Assembly: GCF_017813335.1 (NCBI RefSeq) | Contig: NZ_JAGIYY010000005.1 | Location: 124,001 to 188,000 of the forward strand | Direction of reading: 5' to 3' | DNA from: Tianweitania sediminis | Lineage (GTDB): Bacteria; Pseudomonadota; Alphaproteobacteria; Rhizobiales; Rhizobiaceae | Length of the DNA stretch: 64,000 nucleotides | Shown: in pieces, positions 41,773 to 52,263 of the stretch | Numbering within the stretch: the stretch's first letter is position 1 | Layout: each line of letters opens with the position of its first letter | Notes under the pieces: model-generated | Told to the model about the DNA's origin: nothing | Database searches by the model: none | What the model saw: the letters and a program-made list of their open reading frames with translations, nothing else | Program-made: the position numbers and the translations under genes

Positions 41773-42993
41773 ATGATGAAAAAAACTCTAACAACGATGG
41801 CGCTGGCGGCCTGCGTGAGCCTTTCCGCTCTCACCGCATCAAGTGCTCAGACCGTGTCAGGCGATGAGGTCACGATCGGTGCGATCGTCGATATGTCTGG
41901 CGTCTACTCGGCAAATGGCGGCCAGGGAGCCGTGGTCGGCGCGCAGATGGCGATCGATGACTTCGGCGGCACGGTGCTTGGCAAGCCGATCCGGCTCCTG
42001 TCTTCCAACTACCAGAACAAGGTGGACGTCACGAACACCATCGTGCGCAGTTGGATCGACAACGACAATGTCGACATGGTGATCGAGTCGACCGACTCTG
42101 CGTCGGCGCTCGCCATCCAGGCGCTCGGAAAGGATCGCAATCGTCTCACCATCGCGGCAGGTTCTGCCACCACGGCCTTGACCAACGACGCCTGTACGCC
42201 GCTTGGCATCCACTACGTGTATGATACCTATGCCTTGGCAAATGGCACCGGCAACGCGATCCTGCGTGAAGGTGGCGACAGCTGGTACTTCGTCACGGCA
42301 GATTACGCCTTCGGTCACTCGCTGGAGCGTGACACAGGCAACGCGGTCACCCAAGGAGGTGGGACCATCCTTGGTGCTGCGCGGCATCCGCTCGGGACTG
42401 CTGACTTTTCGTCCTTCCTGCTTCAGGCACAGTCTTCCGGTTCGAAAGTCGTTGGTCTGGCCAACGCAGGCGCCGATTTCTCCAACGCCGTAAAACAGGC
42501 CGCCGAGTTCGGTATTGTTCAAGCCGGTCAGCAAATCGCCGGCATGCTCGTCTTCCTGACGGATATCAAAGCGCTGGGTCTTGAAACCGCGCAGGGGCTG
42601 ACGTTCACGACCGGTTTTTACTGGGATCTTAACGACGAAACGCGGGCATTCGCCGAGCGCTTCTTTGAACGTCACAATGCGATGCCCACGATGATTCAGG
42701 CGGGCTTCTATTCGGCCGTAACGCACTATCTCAAGGGCGTCGAGGCAACCGGCACGGACGATTCTGCAACCGTCCGCAAGTGGATGGGCGAAAACAAGAT
42801 CAACGACTTCTTCGCTAAGGATGGCTACATCCGCGAGGATGGCCGCATGATTCACACCATGTATCTTGCAAAGGTGAAAGCGCCCGAGGAATCCAAGCGT
42901 GATTGGGACTTCGCCACCATTCTTTCCGAGATTCCGGGTGAGGACGCCTATTTGAAGCCGGAAAACAGCACCTGCAGCTTGTTGAAGAAGTAA
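41773..42993 (+). CDS. Liv-type ABC periplasmic binding protein
   Basis: Periplasmic binding protein of 406 residues, family of LivK-like ligand-binding proteins. A Sec signal peptide covers about 1-30 (core MALAACVSLSALT, cut near SSA-QT). The mature start VTIGAIVDMSGVYSANGGQG, and the block VDMVIESTDSASALAIQALG, fit the subgroup that binds aromatic or other small organic acids rather than amino acids. Two ATGs in tandem (41773, 41776) follow GGGAGG. Its own sigma-54 promoter allows higher output than the membrane parts encoded at 33190-36573, which lack a binding protein and are the natural partners. Confidence 0.88.
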   Translation: MMKKTLTTMALAACVSLSALTASSAQTVSGDEVTIGAIVDMSGVYSANGGQGAVVGAQMAIDDFGGTVLGKPIRLLSSNYQNKVDVTNTIVRSWIDNDNVDMVIESTDSASALAIQALGKDRNRLTIAAGSATTALTNDACTPLGIHYVYDTYALANGTGNAILREGGDSWYFVTADYAFGHSLERDTGNAVTQGGGTILGAARHPLGTADFSSFLLQAQSSGSKVVGLANAGADFSNAVKQAAEFGIVQAGQQIAGMLVFLTDIKALGLETAQGLTFTTGFYWDLNDETRAFAERFFERHNAMPTMIQAGFYSAVTHYLKGVEATGTDDSATVRKWMGENKINDFFAKDGYIREDGRMIHTMYLAKVKAPEESKRDWDFATILSEIPGEDAYLKPENSTCSLLKK

Positions 42994-43198
42994 GGGATTG
43001 GGCGAGGTCGCGCTCTGTGGGGTGCGACTTCGCTGTTCCCGGTGCGTGTCGGCGCTCGGGCTTCTCAAAACTGCGTTGACGAACGGGGCGCTGCAACCTT
43101 TTGGAGCCGGCAAGGCTCGCCACCGCCAAGCCGGCTAGGTCACAAACGAATCGTGTGACTGCGGCTGCCGGCCAGAGGCTGGCTGCAAGCCGATGCAG

Positions 43199-44524
43199 TC
43201 AGGCGACGTTGTACAAGGCGTTCCGGCTGTCCAGGGCGGGGATCCACAGCCGGACCTGGTTGCGACCGGTTCGCTTCGCGTCATAAAGCGCAACGTCGGC
43301 CCGCTTCTGGAGGACGTTGTCGGGAAGCGTGGTCGATCCGACGGCAACTCCGATGCTGATCGTGACCACTGGCGTCACGCGAGACAGGGGATTGGGATGC
43401 GCGGCCGCTGCTACGGCGGCTCGTATTCTTTCCGCAACCGCCATCGCGTCGGCTTCTGTGACCCCGGGCAGAAGGACCAGAAACTCTTCGCCGCCAAAGC
43501 GGGCAACGCAGTCCAATTCGGAGCGGGTGAAATTTGTCAGGATGCGCGCAACATCGACGAGGCATCTGTCGCCATCCAGATGTCCCAGATGATCGTTCAA
43601 CGCCTTGAAATCATCGATGTCGCACATGAGGATCGCGACTGTGCCGCCCGCTTGGCGCAGGTCTTCCAAGCGTTCCCGTAAAAGGTGGCGGTTTGCCACG
43701 CCCGTCAACCCGTCGATCTTGGACAGCTGCTCCAGACGGCGATTGGAACGCGCGAGGTCGGACAGACGCTGCCGATCGCGCAATTCTAGGAGAAAGGCCT
43801 TATAGGCGAGCTTGTTCATGGTCCTTCGGCCAAGCACGGTCGCTGCCATGCCGCTGCCGAAGAAAAGCACGCCGAACAAGATCATTCCGACGCTCTCGGT
43901 GCTGAAGGCGATCTGGGTTGCAAAGAAGAGCGAAACGGCGAATGCGGCGATGGCCACCGTCTGCCGGAACGGGATGCTGAAGATGACAACGCCGGTGATC
44001 GCAACCGACAACATTACGTGGAGGTAGCGGTTGAGCAGCGGTCCGCCCGCCGCCACGCCCATCCAGCAGACGCAAAGGAGTATAACGGCCATTCCACCCA
44101 GCAGGGCTGAGCCTAGGGCGCGGTCCGGACGCCTCTTTTTCCAGATTTGCCGCACGCCCAGAGCGGCAGGGATGATCACGAGGCTTGGTGCCGTGATCGC
44201 AAGTGCGGTGTCGCGCGACAGCAGGAAAAAGCTGAGAGCCAGCAGAAGGAGATCAAGGAGGATCACGAAAACCATCCACGACCGGATGATGCTCGCTGCG
44301 CTTCGCCAACTGCGCTGCTCGAACGCTCTTCTTATCTCGCCCTTCAAGTGGATGTCGCGCGTGCGGCCGGACAGAAGCTGCTCCACCTGCGCCATGACAA
44401 CCGGATTGCTGAGGAAGCGCTCCAGCAACTGCTGGCTGGAAGAGGTCACGGACGTCTTCTGTCCGTCATGCGATGGTGAAGACTGCGGCTTCCTGCCGAT
44501 CTGCGCATCAACAAACCGCCACAT
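43199..44524 (-). CDS. Membrane-bound diguanylate cyclase (GGDEF)
   Basis: Protein of 441 residues that makes cyclic di-GMP. The N-terminal cytoplasmic stretch (about 1-80) is followed by about six membrane segments (80-245), a short coiled coil and a GGDEF domain (about 275-430). The active site RFGGEEFLVLLP and the preceding DIDDFKALNDHLGH are intact, so it should be active. The product-inhibition site is altered: the usual RxxD five residues before GGEEF reads SELD, with an arginine one place off. ATG 44524 has GGAGCGAG upstream. It stands alone, convergent with the binding protein gene. The input signal is unknown; the membrane part resembles no sensor I can name. Confidence 0.9.
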   Translation of the reverse strand: MWRFVDAQIGRKPQSSPSHDGQKTSVTSSSQQLLERFLSNPVVMAQVEQLLSGRTRDIHLKGEIRRAFEQRSWRSAASIIRSWMVFVILLDLLLLALSFFLLSRDTALAITAPSLVIIPAALGVRQIWKKRRPDRALGSALLGGMAVILLCVCWMGVAAGGPLLNRYLHVMLSVAITGVVIFSIPFRQTVAIAAFAVSLFFATQIAFSTESVGMILFGVLFFGSGMAATVLGRRTMNKLAYKAFLLELRDRQRLSDLARSNRRLEQLSKIDGLTGVANRHLLRERLEDLRQAGGTVAILMCDIDDFKALNDHLGHLDGDRCLVDVARILTNFTRSELDCVARFGGEEFLVLLPGVTEADAMAVAERIRAAVAAAAHPNPLSRVTPVVTISIGVAVGSTTLPDNVLQKRADVALYDAKRTGRNQVRLWIPALDSRNALYNVA

Positions 44525-44740
44525 GGTCTCGCTCCGCTAAACGCTGCCATCACAACGGCAGGGTCGAGGCGCCTTTGCCCGTCCTTTTCCGGGCGGAGGT
44601 TAAAGCGTGAATCCTACCGATCGCTAAAGAACTGATTACCCCGCATGGGGAGCCGCTCGTCAGCTGCCAGCACATCGAACCCGCGGGCAGGGCGCCTTGG
44701 CCGTCTTGTCGACCAGCCGTGGCGAAGATGAGGCAGAAGA

Positions 44741-44764
44741 AACCGGCACCCTCAGGTGCCGGTT
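44741..44764 (-). terminator. Rho-independent terminator of the OFA-type transporter gene
   Basis: AACCGGCACC and GGTGCCGGTT form a perfect 10-base stem with a 4-base loop, 17 bases beyond the MFS stop codon. On the minus strand it is followed by TCTTCT. A further GAAG/CTTC pairing outside the core with one bulge could extend the stem. The tract 44525-44740 otherwise holds only the upstream region of the cyclase gene. Confidence 0.7.
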
Positions 44765-44780
44765 CTTCGTGGCGACGGCG

Positions 44781-46430
44781 CTAGAACAATGCGGCCGTGC
44801 TTTTCAGAGTCACCCACACGCCCCAAAGGATCGGGATGCCTACGGCAAGCCAGGCCAGAAGGGCCCGGCCATCGAAGCTTCCCCGGCCGATGCCGAACGA
44901 GCCATGCGAACCCTGGTAGCCGGTAGCCGCTGTTTTCGCCTGAAGCGATGCGACTTCCTCGTCCGACATGAACCACTTCTGGTCGAGCGGCTTCACCAGC
45001 ATGTTGGCTATCAGGCCGATCACCAGCATTCCAGCCAAGATGTACATGGTGAAGTCATAGACCTGTTCGCGCGGTACGCCCGCCTGGAGCTGGAACTCGC
45101 GAATATAGTTCACCACAACCGGACCAAGGATGCCGGCGGTTGCCCAGGCCGTCAGCAGGCGACCGTGGATTGCGCCAACGAACTGCGTCCCGAAGATGTC
45201 CGCCAGGTAAGCCGGAATGGTCGCGAAGCCGCCGCCATACATCGACAGGATGATGCCGAAGATCAGGACGAACAGCACCTGATTGCCCATGCCTGCTGCG
45301 GTTGGCGCCAGCGCATAAAGAACAATGCCCAGGACAAAGAAGGTGAAGTAGGTATTCTTTCGTCCGATCTTGTCGGACAAGGACGCCCAGAAGAAGCGGC
45401 CGCCGATGTTGAACAACGAAAGCAGGCCGGCGAAGCCTGCTGCGATCGCCGCAATCCCGGCCTTCTGCTCGACGGACAACTCATTGAAGGTGAGGTCCGG
45501 CAAACCGATAAGGCGGCCGCCGAAGATCTCCTGCAGCATCGGCGAAGCCATGCCGATGACGCCGATGCCCGCCGACACATTCATGCAAAGCACGATCCAG
45601 ATCATCCAGAACTGCTTGGTCTTGTGGGCGTCACGCAGATGGACATGGCGCGTGGTGATCATGCTGGTGCTGGAGCCTGCAGGCGGACTCCATCCTTCCG
45701 GGCGCCAGCCCGCCGGGGGAATGCGATACCCGAACGCGCCGGACATCATGAACGCGAAGTAGATGATCGCCATTACGACGAAGGTCTGCCAGACACCGAC
45801 GGAATCCGGTGTCCGGAAGTAGCCCATCAGGAGATTGGCAAGTGGAGCGCCGATCATGGCGCCGCCGCCAAAGCCCATGATGGCCATGCCGGTCGCCATG
45901 CCGCGCCGGTCCGGGAACCACTTGATGAGGGTGGACACGGGCGAAATGTAGCCGAGGCCCAGACCGATGCCGCCAATCACGCCAGCACCCAGCCACATCA
46001 CCCAGAGCTGATGCGTGTAGATGCCGAGCGCGGCGATCAGCATGCCGCCGCACCAGCAGACCGCCGATACAACGCCTGCCTTTCGTGGGCCGGATCGTTC
46101 CAGCCACCCGCCCCAGATTGCTGCCGAACAGCCGAGAAGCACGAAAAACAGCGTGTAGATCCAGCCAAGATCGGCAACGCGCCAGTTGCAGTTCGTGGAA
46201 AACAGAGCCGCTCCCAAACTTCCGCAGGCTTCGGCGCCGGTTGTGCCCAGCGCCTGGGATAGCGGCAGCCAGAACACGCTGAAGCCGTAGGCCATGCCGA
46301 TGCAAAGATGAATGGCGAGAGCCGCCGGAGGCACGAGCCACCGGTTGAAGCCAGGTTTGGCGACGATGCGTTCGCGGTCGAGAAGCCCGACCTGTCCCAC
46401 GCCGCCTATGACGTCCGTTGCTGCTGACAT
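44781..46430 (-). CDS. OFA-family MFS transporter (oxalate/formate antiporter-like)
   Basis: Inner-membrane carrier of 549 residues with 12 predicted membrane segments, longer than most OFA proteins because of an extended central loop and a C-terminal tail with an extra hydrophobic segment (ALLAWLAVGIPILWGVWVTL). Blocks typical of the family: LCIGMAYGFSVFWLPLS, YISPVSTLIKWFPDRRGMA, NIGGRFFWASLSDKIGRK and YLADIFGTQFVGAIHGRLLT. ATG 46430 has a strong GGGAGGAA site. It is transcribed from a sigma-54 promoter at 46506 with two activator sites upstream, next to the genes for a DctB/DctD-like pair. A small carboxylate is the likely substrate; oxalate is not proven. Confidence 0.88.
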   Translation of the reverse strand: MSAATDVIGGVGQVGLLDRERIVAKPGFNRWLVPPAALAIHLCIGMAYGFSVFWLPLSQALGTTGAEACGSLGAALFSTNCNWRVADLGWIYTLFFVLLGCSAAIWGGWLERSGPRKAGVVSAVCWCGGMLIAALGIYTHQLWVMWLGAGVIGGIGLGLGYISPVSTLIKWFPDRRGMATGMAIMGFGGGAMIGAPLANLLMGYFRTPDSVGVWQTFVVMAIIYFAFMMSGAFGYRIPPAGWRPEGWSPPAGSSTSMITTRHVHLRDAHKTKQFWMIWIVLCMNVSAGIGVIGMASPMLQEIFGGRLIGLPDLTFNELSVEQKAGIAAIAAGFAGLLSLFNIGGRFFWASLSDKIGRKNTYFTFFVLGIVLYALAPTAAGMGNQVLFVLIFGIILSMYGGGFATIPAYLADIFGTQFVGAIHGRLLTAWATAGILGPVVVNYIREFQLQAGVPREQVYDFTMYILAGMLVIGLIANMLVKPLDQKWFMSDEEVASLQAKTAATGYQGSHGSFGIGRGSFDGRALLAWLAVGIPILWGVWVTLKSTAALF

Positions 46431-46490
46431 TAGTTCCTCCCAAAACCCGGCGCGAGGCCGGGTGATCTCCTCCAGATGCACGGTCTGTTA

Positions 46491-46507
46491 AGCAACCGGC
46501 ATGCCAA
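46491..46507 (-). promoter_or_regulatory. Sigma-54 promoter of the OFA-type transporter gene
   Basis: Read on the minus strand, TTGGCATGCCGGTTGCT matches TGGCAY-N5-TTGCW with correct GG-N10-GC spacing. The predicted start is near 46480, giving a leader of about 50 bases to ATG 46430. Confidence 0.85.
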
Positions 46508-46558
46508 GCAAAGGAACTGCGGGATCGCTGGTTTCGATCAGCTGATAGAGGTTCTGGA

Positions 46559-46595
46559 TGGACAGTTTGTCCAACGGCGGCAGACAGATTGTCCG
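46559..46595. promoter_or_regulatory. Tandem upstream activator sites for the DctD-like regulator
   Basis: On the minus strand two related 15-base dyads occur: TGGACAAACTGTCCA (46573-46559, perfect) and CGGACAATCTGTCTG (46595-46581, near perfect). They share GGACA-N3-TGTC and are 22 bases apart centre to centre, two helix turns. They lie about 55-90 bases upstream of the -24 element at 46506, the standard position for a dimeric enhancer-binding protein. Confidence 0.72.
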
Positions 46596-46609
46596 CCTTT
46601 TCGGGAGCG

Positions 46610-48607
46610 TTAGCTTACTTCCGGCAGCCAGATCTCGAAGGTGGTACCCTTGCCCAGCTCGCTGCGAACCGTGATCCGTCCGCCCTGACGCGTGATCAAG
46701 GTCTGGCTGATCGACAAACCAAGACCGGTGCCCTCGCTTTTTTTGGTCGAAAAGAACGGATCGAACACTTTTTCAAGCACATCCGCCGCCATGCCAGTGC
46801 CGGTGTCCTCGACCTCGACTGTCACGCCCGCCCTCCCTTCATGCTCGGTATCGCGCGTTCGCAGATGAAGGCCGCCGCCGCGCGGCATGGCATGCACGGC
46901 ATTGACGATCAGGTTGACCAGCACCTGCTGGAGTTCCGTTCGGTTCATCAGCACGAGGCGCGTTGCCTGATCATCGCGCCCGATGGTGATGGCGGCCTTG
47001 TGCAGGAGGTGCTGCACGAGGGGAAGTGTATCGGTGACCACGTCCGGCAGGGCGTGACGTTCGACATAGCCGGCATATTCTTCCGGCTTCGCGAACTGCA
47101 GCAGCTTGGTTACGATCTGGTGGATGCGATGAACCTGCTCATCCAGCAGGCGAAACTCTGTGTCGGCCTTGATCGCGTCGGTCCCCATCACGGCACGCAC
47201 GACCTCAAGGTTGCCTTGCATGACGGCGATGGGATTGTTGATCTCATGTGCCACGCCGGCGGTGATTTCCCCGATGGTCGCGAGCTTCTCCGACATGATG
47301 AGCTGACGCGTCGTGGCTTCGAGCTGGCGGTTGGCCATCTGGAGTTCCCGCGTGCGTTCCTCCACCCGATCGTTGAGTTCCTCGTTCCAGGCCCGCAACT
47401 CCCGGTCACGCGCTTGCAGTTGGTCCAGCAGGTGGTCGAGATGGAGCGCAACCAGACCGATCTCGTCCTTGGCTTCGCGCGCGCCGGTGCGGGCGCCGAG
47501 ATCACCGCCTTCAACCTGGCCGATGGTGCCAGCCATCTGTTCCAAAGGCCGAAAGATGCCGCGCGCCCACCGAAGGAAAAGCGGCACGCTGGCTGCCGCC
47601 ACGACGAAGAAGGCTGCCACAATCAGGAGAAACGTTTCGTATTTCGCTTGTGTGAACGGCCGCTCCAGGAACCCGACGTAAAGCATTCCGACGCGGTTGC
47701 CGAAACTGTCTACGATCGGCTCATAGGCGGAGATGTACCAGTCGTTGACGACAAACGCGCTGTCGAGCCAGGTTTGCCCACCCCCGAGAACAGCCTGGCG
47801 CACGGCGGCCGAAACACGCGTGCCGAGTGCGCGCCGCCCTTCGAACAGGCGCACATTGGTGCTGATGCGGACATCCTCGAGAAAAAGCGTGGCGGTGCCT
47901 TGGCTGCCTTCCGGCAGGCTTGCTTCGCGATAAACGAGATCGTTGATCGTATCGATGAAAACCAGGTTCTGGTTCAGGAGCACGCCACCCACGAGCGCGC
48001 CTCGAGTGCCATCTGGAAGAAGCACCGGGCTCGCCGAATGCACCACCATGCCGCGCGTTTCATGGGACCGATCGGTGGGCACGGCGTTGGGCGTTTCCAC
48101 GAGCGGAAGGCGGGCGCGCTCGGCAAGGTCCGGTGATATGCCGGCGAGTTCAGCCGGTTCGAAGATGTCGATGCCGGTTCGGGCCTGACCAGCCAGGGCT
48201 GCGGTGACCACCGGCCAGTCAAACCTTTGCTGCGGCGAAAGCGTCGGCCGCGAGGACGCCAGCACTTTGCCGCTCGCATCGATCACATACAGGAAGTCGA
48301 GCTCCAGATCGGGCCCGCTGAGCGCAAGCAGGTCGGTGAGGCCCGTTTGATCGATCAGCAGTGACGCATCGCGGAACCGCACGGAACCACCCAGGGCGCT
48401 TACCTGATCCTGGGTGTTTTCCAGGATGCGAGCGAGATACTGGTGGGCGATGGTCAGGTCGCCGTTGACCTTTGAGATCAGCGTCGCATCGAACTTGTCG
48501 TTCCACCGGTAGATGGTGACACCAAGCAACAGCGGCAGGATAACGAGCGTCGGCAACAGCGCGATCGCCAGAAGACGGTAGCGCACCGAATGGGGGTTGA
48601 AGGCCAC
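46610..48607 (-). CDS. DctB-like sensor histidine kinase
   Basis: Membrane sensor kinase of 665 residues. Membrane segments near 13-33 and 326-345 enclose a large periplasmic double-Cache-like sensor region (about 35-320). HAMP (345-398), a coiled coil (398-440), the phospho-acceptor His454 (GVAHEINNPIAVM) and an HATPase domain with NLIVNAVHAM, DTGTGM and GTGLGLSIS follow. Start: the GTG at 48607, two bases after the regulator stop; an in-frame frame extends further upstream but overlaps the regulator gene. It forms a pair with the regulator gene just upstream. It would sense an outside carboxylate and control the MFS gene downstream through the sigma-54 promoter at 46506. Confidence 0.88.
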   Translation of the reverse strand: MAFNPHSVRYRLLAIALLPTLVILPLLLGVTIYRWNDKFDATLISKVNGDLTIAHQYLARILENTQDQVSALGGSVRFRDASLLIDQTGLTDLLALSGPDLELDFLYVIDASGKVLASSRPTLSPQQRFDWPVVTAALAGQARTGIDIFEPAELAGISPDLAERARLPLVETPNAVPTDRSHETRGMVVHSASPVLLPDGTRGALVGGVLLNQNLVFIDTINDLVYREASLPEGSQGTATLFLEDVRISTNVRLFEGRRALGTRVSAAVRQAVLGGGQTWLDSAFVVNDWYISAYEPIVDSFGNRVGMLYVGFLERPFTQAKYETFLLIVAAFFVVAAASVPLFLRWARGIFRPLEQMAGTIGQVEGGDLGARTGAREAKDEIGLVALHLDHLLDQLQARDRELRAWNEELNDRVEERTRELQMANRQLEATTRQLIMSEKLATIGEITAGVAHEINNPIAVMQGNLEVVRAVMGTDAIKADTEFRLLDEQVHRIHQIVTKLLQFAKPEEYAGYVERHALPDVVTDTLPLVQHLLHKAAITIGRDDQATRLVLMNRTELQQVLVNLIVNAVHAMPRGGGLHLRTRDTEHEGRAGVTVEVEDTGTGMAADVLEKVFDPFFSTKKSEGTGLGLSISQTLITRQGGRITVRSELGKGTTFEIWLPEVS

Positions 48608-48608
48608 G

Positions 48609-50024
<1,416 letters not shown>

Positions 50025-50090
50025 CTTGTCGTGGCATCCGCCCGATGATGACCGAAGCCGCGGCAGAAGGCAAAGCGGGGGGAAGGGTGC

Positions 50091-51215
50091 CTACACGAAA
50101 ACGCGCAGATGATTGTCCCAGGCTGGCTTGCTTTGATCTGGCTCGACCAACATCACTTCGGCCGCGGGCGACATGCTGGCCACCGCCCCGCGGCCGCTGG
50201 TCGCAAGCACCTTACCGGATCCGAGCGGCGCCACGCCACAACCGTCGGGAATCGCCTGCTGGCCAAGAAAGCGGCCCGTTGCGCAGTCCCAGAAGGCCAC
50301 CAGACCGCCCCGCGGAGAAGAGGTCGCTACGATGTCTCCCGAGGCATCTACCGACATGGAGCCGACGTAATTGTCAAAAGCCCGAAGGGCGTCGCTCGGG
50401 CCGGGGAAGAGTTCAGGTTCGCGGCCCCGCCGATGCCTGCCCACCAAAGGCGGCCGTTCCGTTGCCTGGCCCTGGTGCTGGCAGCCGAACCACACAGTTC
50501 CCGTTCTGTCGGTTGCAAGATGGCGAATCGAGAGCTGGTGCAGTTCGGGGGCAAGCGACACCTGTTCCACGATCTCGCCTGTGGCAATGTCGATGTAAGC
50601 CAGCGTCGGCTTCATCGTATCCAAGTTGAGCTTTAGCCGCTCATAGTCAGGATGTGTGAGGATGCCCCCATTGGCGATGCATAAAGTGCGCCCGTCCCTG
50701 GACAACACCGCTTCATGCGGCTCGACGCCGCCGCTCGCAAATTCGCCGATCCTTTCAAAGCCGGCCTGTACGTCATAGATACCGATGACGCCTCGCGCTC
50801 CGTTGAAATCGTTTTCCGTGGACAGCATCAGACGACCATCCGGGGTGAATACCCCGTGGCCGAAGAAGTGCCTGTTTCCGGGAGGAGCAATGGCGAGGGG
50901 GTCGCCACACCCATCGACATTGAAGGTCACCGCATAACGGCCAGGCGAGCGTCCGAAGGCGACGGCCCGACGGCGTGGCGCGTCAATGGCGAAGGAATGG
51001 CCGCGGGCTTCCACCGGAAGCACAAGCCGATCGCGACCGCGTTCGTCGACGACGACCACCTCGAAGCCACCCTTGTTGAGCCGGGCACCGAGGAAAAGGA
51101 GCGTGTCCTTCTCCGCCGCAGCAGAGGGCGGAGCAAGCGACGCCGCTCCTGCCAAAGCCAAGAAGGTGCGTCGATCGATGAGGGCGCCTCTGCTTCTCAC
51201 GGGATCAGTCACCAT
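50091..51215 (-). CDS. DUF1513 family protein of the imelysin iron cluster
   Basis: Protein of 374 residues. It has a twin-arginine-like leader (IDRRTFLALAGAASLAPPSA) for export, then a beta-propeller-like body with repeats such as HFFGHGVFTPDGRLMLSTEN and VEPHEAVLSRDGRTLCIANG. DUF1513 proteins are regularly the last gene of clusters with imelysin, di-haem peroxidase-like and IrpA genes, as here; the exact role is not known. The start ATG 51215 overlaps the imelysin gene by 11 bases. It may help in periplasmic iron handling. Confidence 0.85.
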   Translation of the reverse strand: MVTDPVRSRGALIDRRTFLALAGAASLAPPSAAAEKDTLLFLGARLNKGGFEVVVVDERGRDRLVLPVEARGHSFAIDAPRRRAVAFGRSPGRYAVTFNVDGCGDPLAIAPPGNRHFFGHGVFTPDGRLMLSTENDFNGARGVIGIYDVQAGFERIGEFASGGVEPHEAVLSRDGRTLCIANGGILTHPDYERLKLNLDTMKPTLAYIDIATGEIVEQVSLAPELHQLSIRHLATDRTGTVWFGCQHQGQATERPPLVGRHRRGREPELFPGPSDALRAFDNYVGSMSVDASGDIVATSSPRGGLVAFWDCATGRFLGQQAIPDGCGVAPLGSGKVLATSGRGAVASMSPAAEVMLVEPDQSKPAWDNHLRVFV

Positions 51216-52263
51216 CCAGGGCGTTGAATCCCATCGAGAGCCCCAGCGCACCTGCGAGTTGTTCCGACACCTGTTGCCCGGCGTGCTCGACCGCGAGATC
51301 CGCGAGATTGATCTTCCCGCGCGCGTTCTGGTCCTCGAACGCGTGCTCCGGCGGGATGTCTATGCTTCGCAGCGCTCCCAGCGCCGTGTTCAGCTCGAAA
51401 AGGATCGAGTCCGCGATCCAGCGATGATCCTTCGGCAAGGCCTCCGTGAAGCCCGCTTGCTCCAGAAGATCGCGCGCCCCCTGCAGTTGCGCGACCACAA
51501 GCTCGAAAGTCAGATCGGAACGCCAGAACGGCGCGCGCTTGCCCCGCGCCTTATCCGGCTTTTCGCCCAGTGCCGGACGAAGTTCGGCGGCATGGACGAA
51601 CTGGAAAACGGTTGTAAGCGCCTTGATGATCTCGCCTTTGACCTCGGATGCCGAGCGGTAGGGAGCGCTGCTGCCGTCCGGTGCAATAAAGGATTGCGCA
51701 AAGGGTTGGCTCGGCGCCCAGCCCGCCAAAACATCTTGCGCCACGTCTTCGATGGTGGCGGCAATCGCGTGACCAAGGCGGCAGCGGAAGCCGCCTCCAG
51801 TCGCCGTAAGCTCCTCCGCGCCCGCGCCAAACAGCACCACTTCGAGCGCGGGAAGGCCTTGGCGGGCGACGCTTCCGTCGGCGAGGCTTGCGGCCGTTGT
51901 TGCGGCCTCGTTCTCCTCGACCAACAAACCCTGCACCTGCTTCAGCGTTGTGCCGCGCGGATCAGGCCAAAAGAACAAGCGTTCGAAGCGGTTGTTCGCC
52001 GCCAGAGGACCGAAGCGCAGCACCGAAGCGCGGCCCCAGGTCGTCACAAGACCTCCGAAAGCGTCGCGCGCGGCGTCGAGCGCGGGTTGGGAGGGCGCTT
52101 CGCACAAGCTCCCAATCGTGGTCTCGGCGTGGTCGGCAGCCTCCACCAAAGCGTCGAAAGCCGGCCGGGCAAATGCCAGCGAGATTTGAGCGCCGGGTCC
52201 TTCCTGCGCAACAGCCGGACACGAAAGAAGCGCCGGGATCAACAAGAGAAGGAATTTTCTCAT
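51205..52263 (-). CDS. Imelysin-family protein (peptidase M75-like)
   Basis: Secreted or periplasmic protein of 352 residues with a Sec signal peptide (RKFLLLLIPALLSCPAVAQ). Imelysin-domain blocks: FFWPDPRGTTLKQVQGLL, LPALEVVLFGAGAEEL, SILFELNTALGALRSI. The GxHxxE motif of the family is not conserved here, where the equivalent reads GLPALEVVLFG, so this copy differs from the IrpA-type gene at 53804. The start ATG 52263 is in a TGATG overlap with the di-haem oxidoreductase gene. Such proteins are linked to iron uptake; peptidase activity is doubtful. Confidence 0.85.
   Translation of the reverse strand: MRKFLLLLIPALLSCPAVAQEGPGAQISLAFARPAFDALVEAADHAETTIGSLCEAPSQPALDAARDAFGGLVTTWGRASVLRFGPLAANNRFERLFFWPDPRGTTLKQVQGLLVEENEAATTAASLADGSVARQGLPALEVVLFGAGAEELTATGGGFRCRLGHAIAATIEDVAQDVLAGWAPSQPFAQSFIAPDGSSAPYRSASEVKGEIIKALTTVFQFVHAAELRPALGEKPDKARGKRAPFWRSDLTFELVVAQLQGARDLLEQAGFTEALPKDHRWIADSILFELNTALGALRSIDIPPEHAFEDQNARGKINLADLAVEHAGQQVSEQLAGALGLSMGFNALDGD

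Noticed and set aside
44697-48136. Two long plus-strand open frames opposite the MFS and kinase genes
   Set aside because: Both are antisense to proteins with clear domains and their translations show no known motif.
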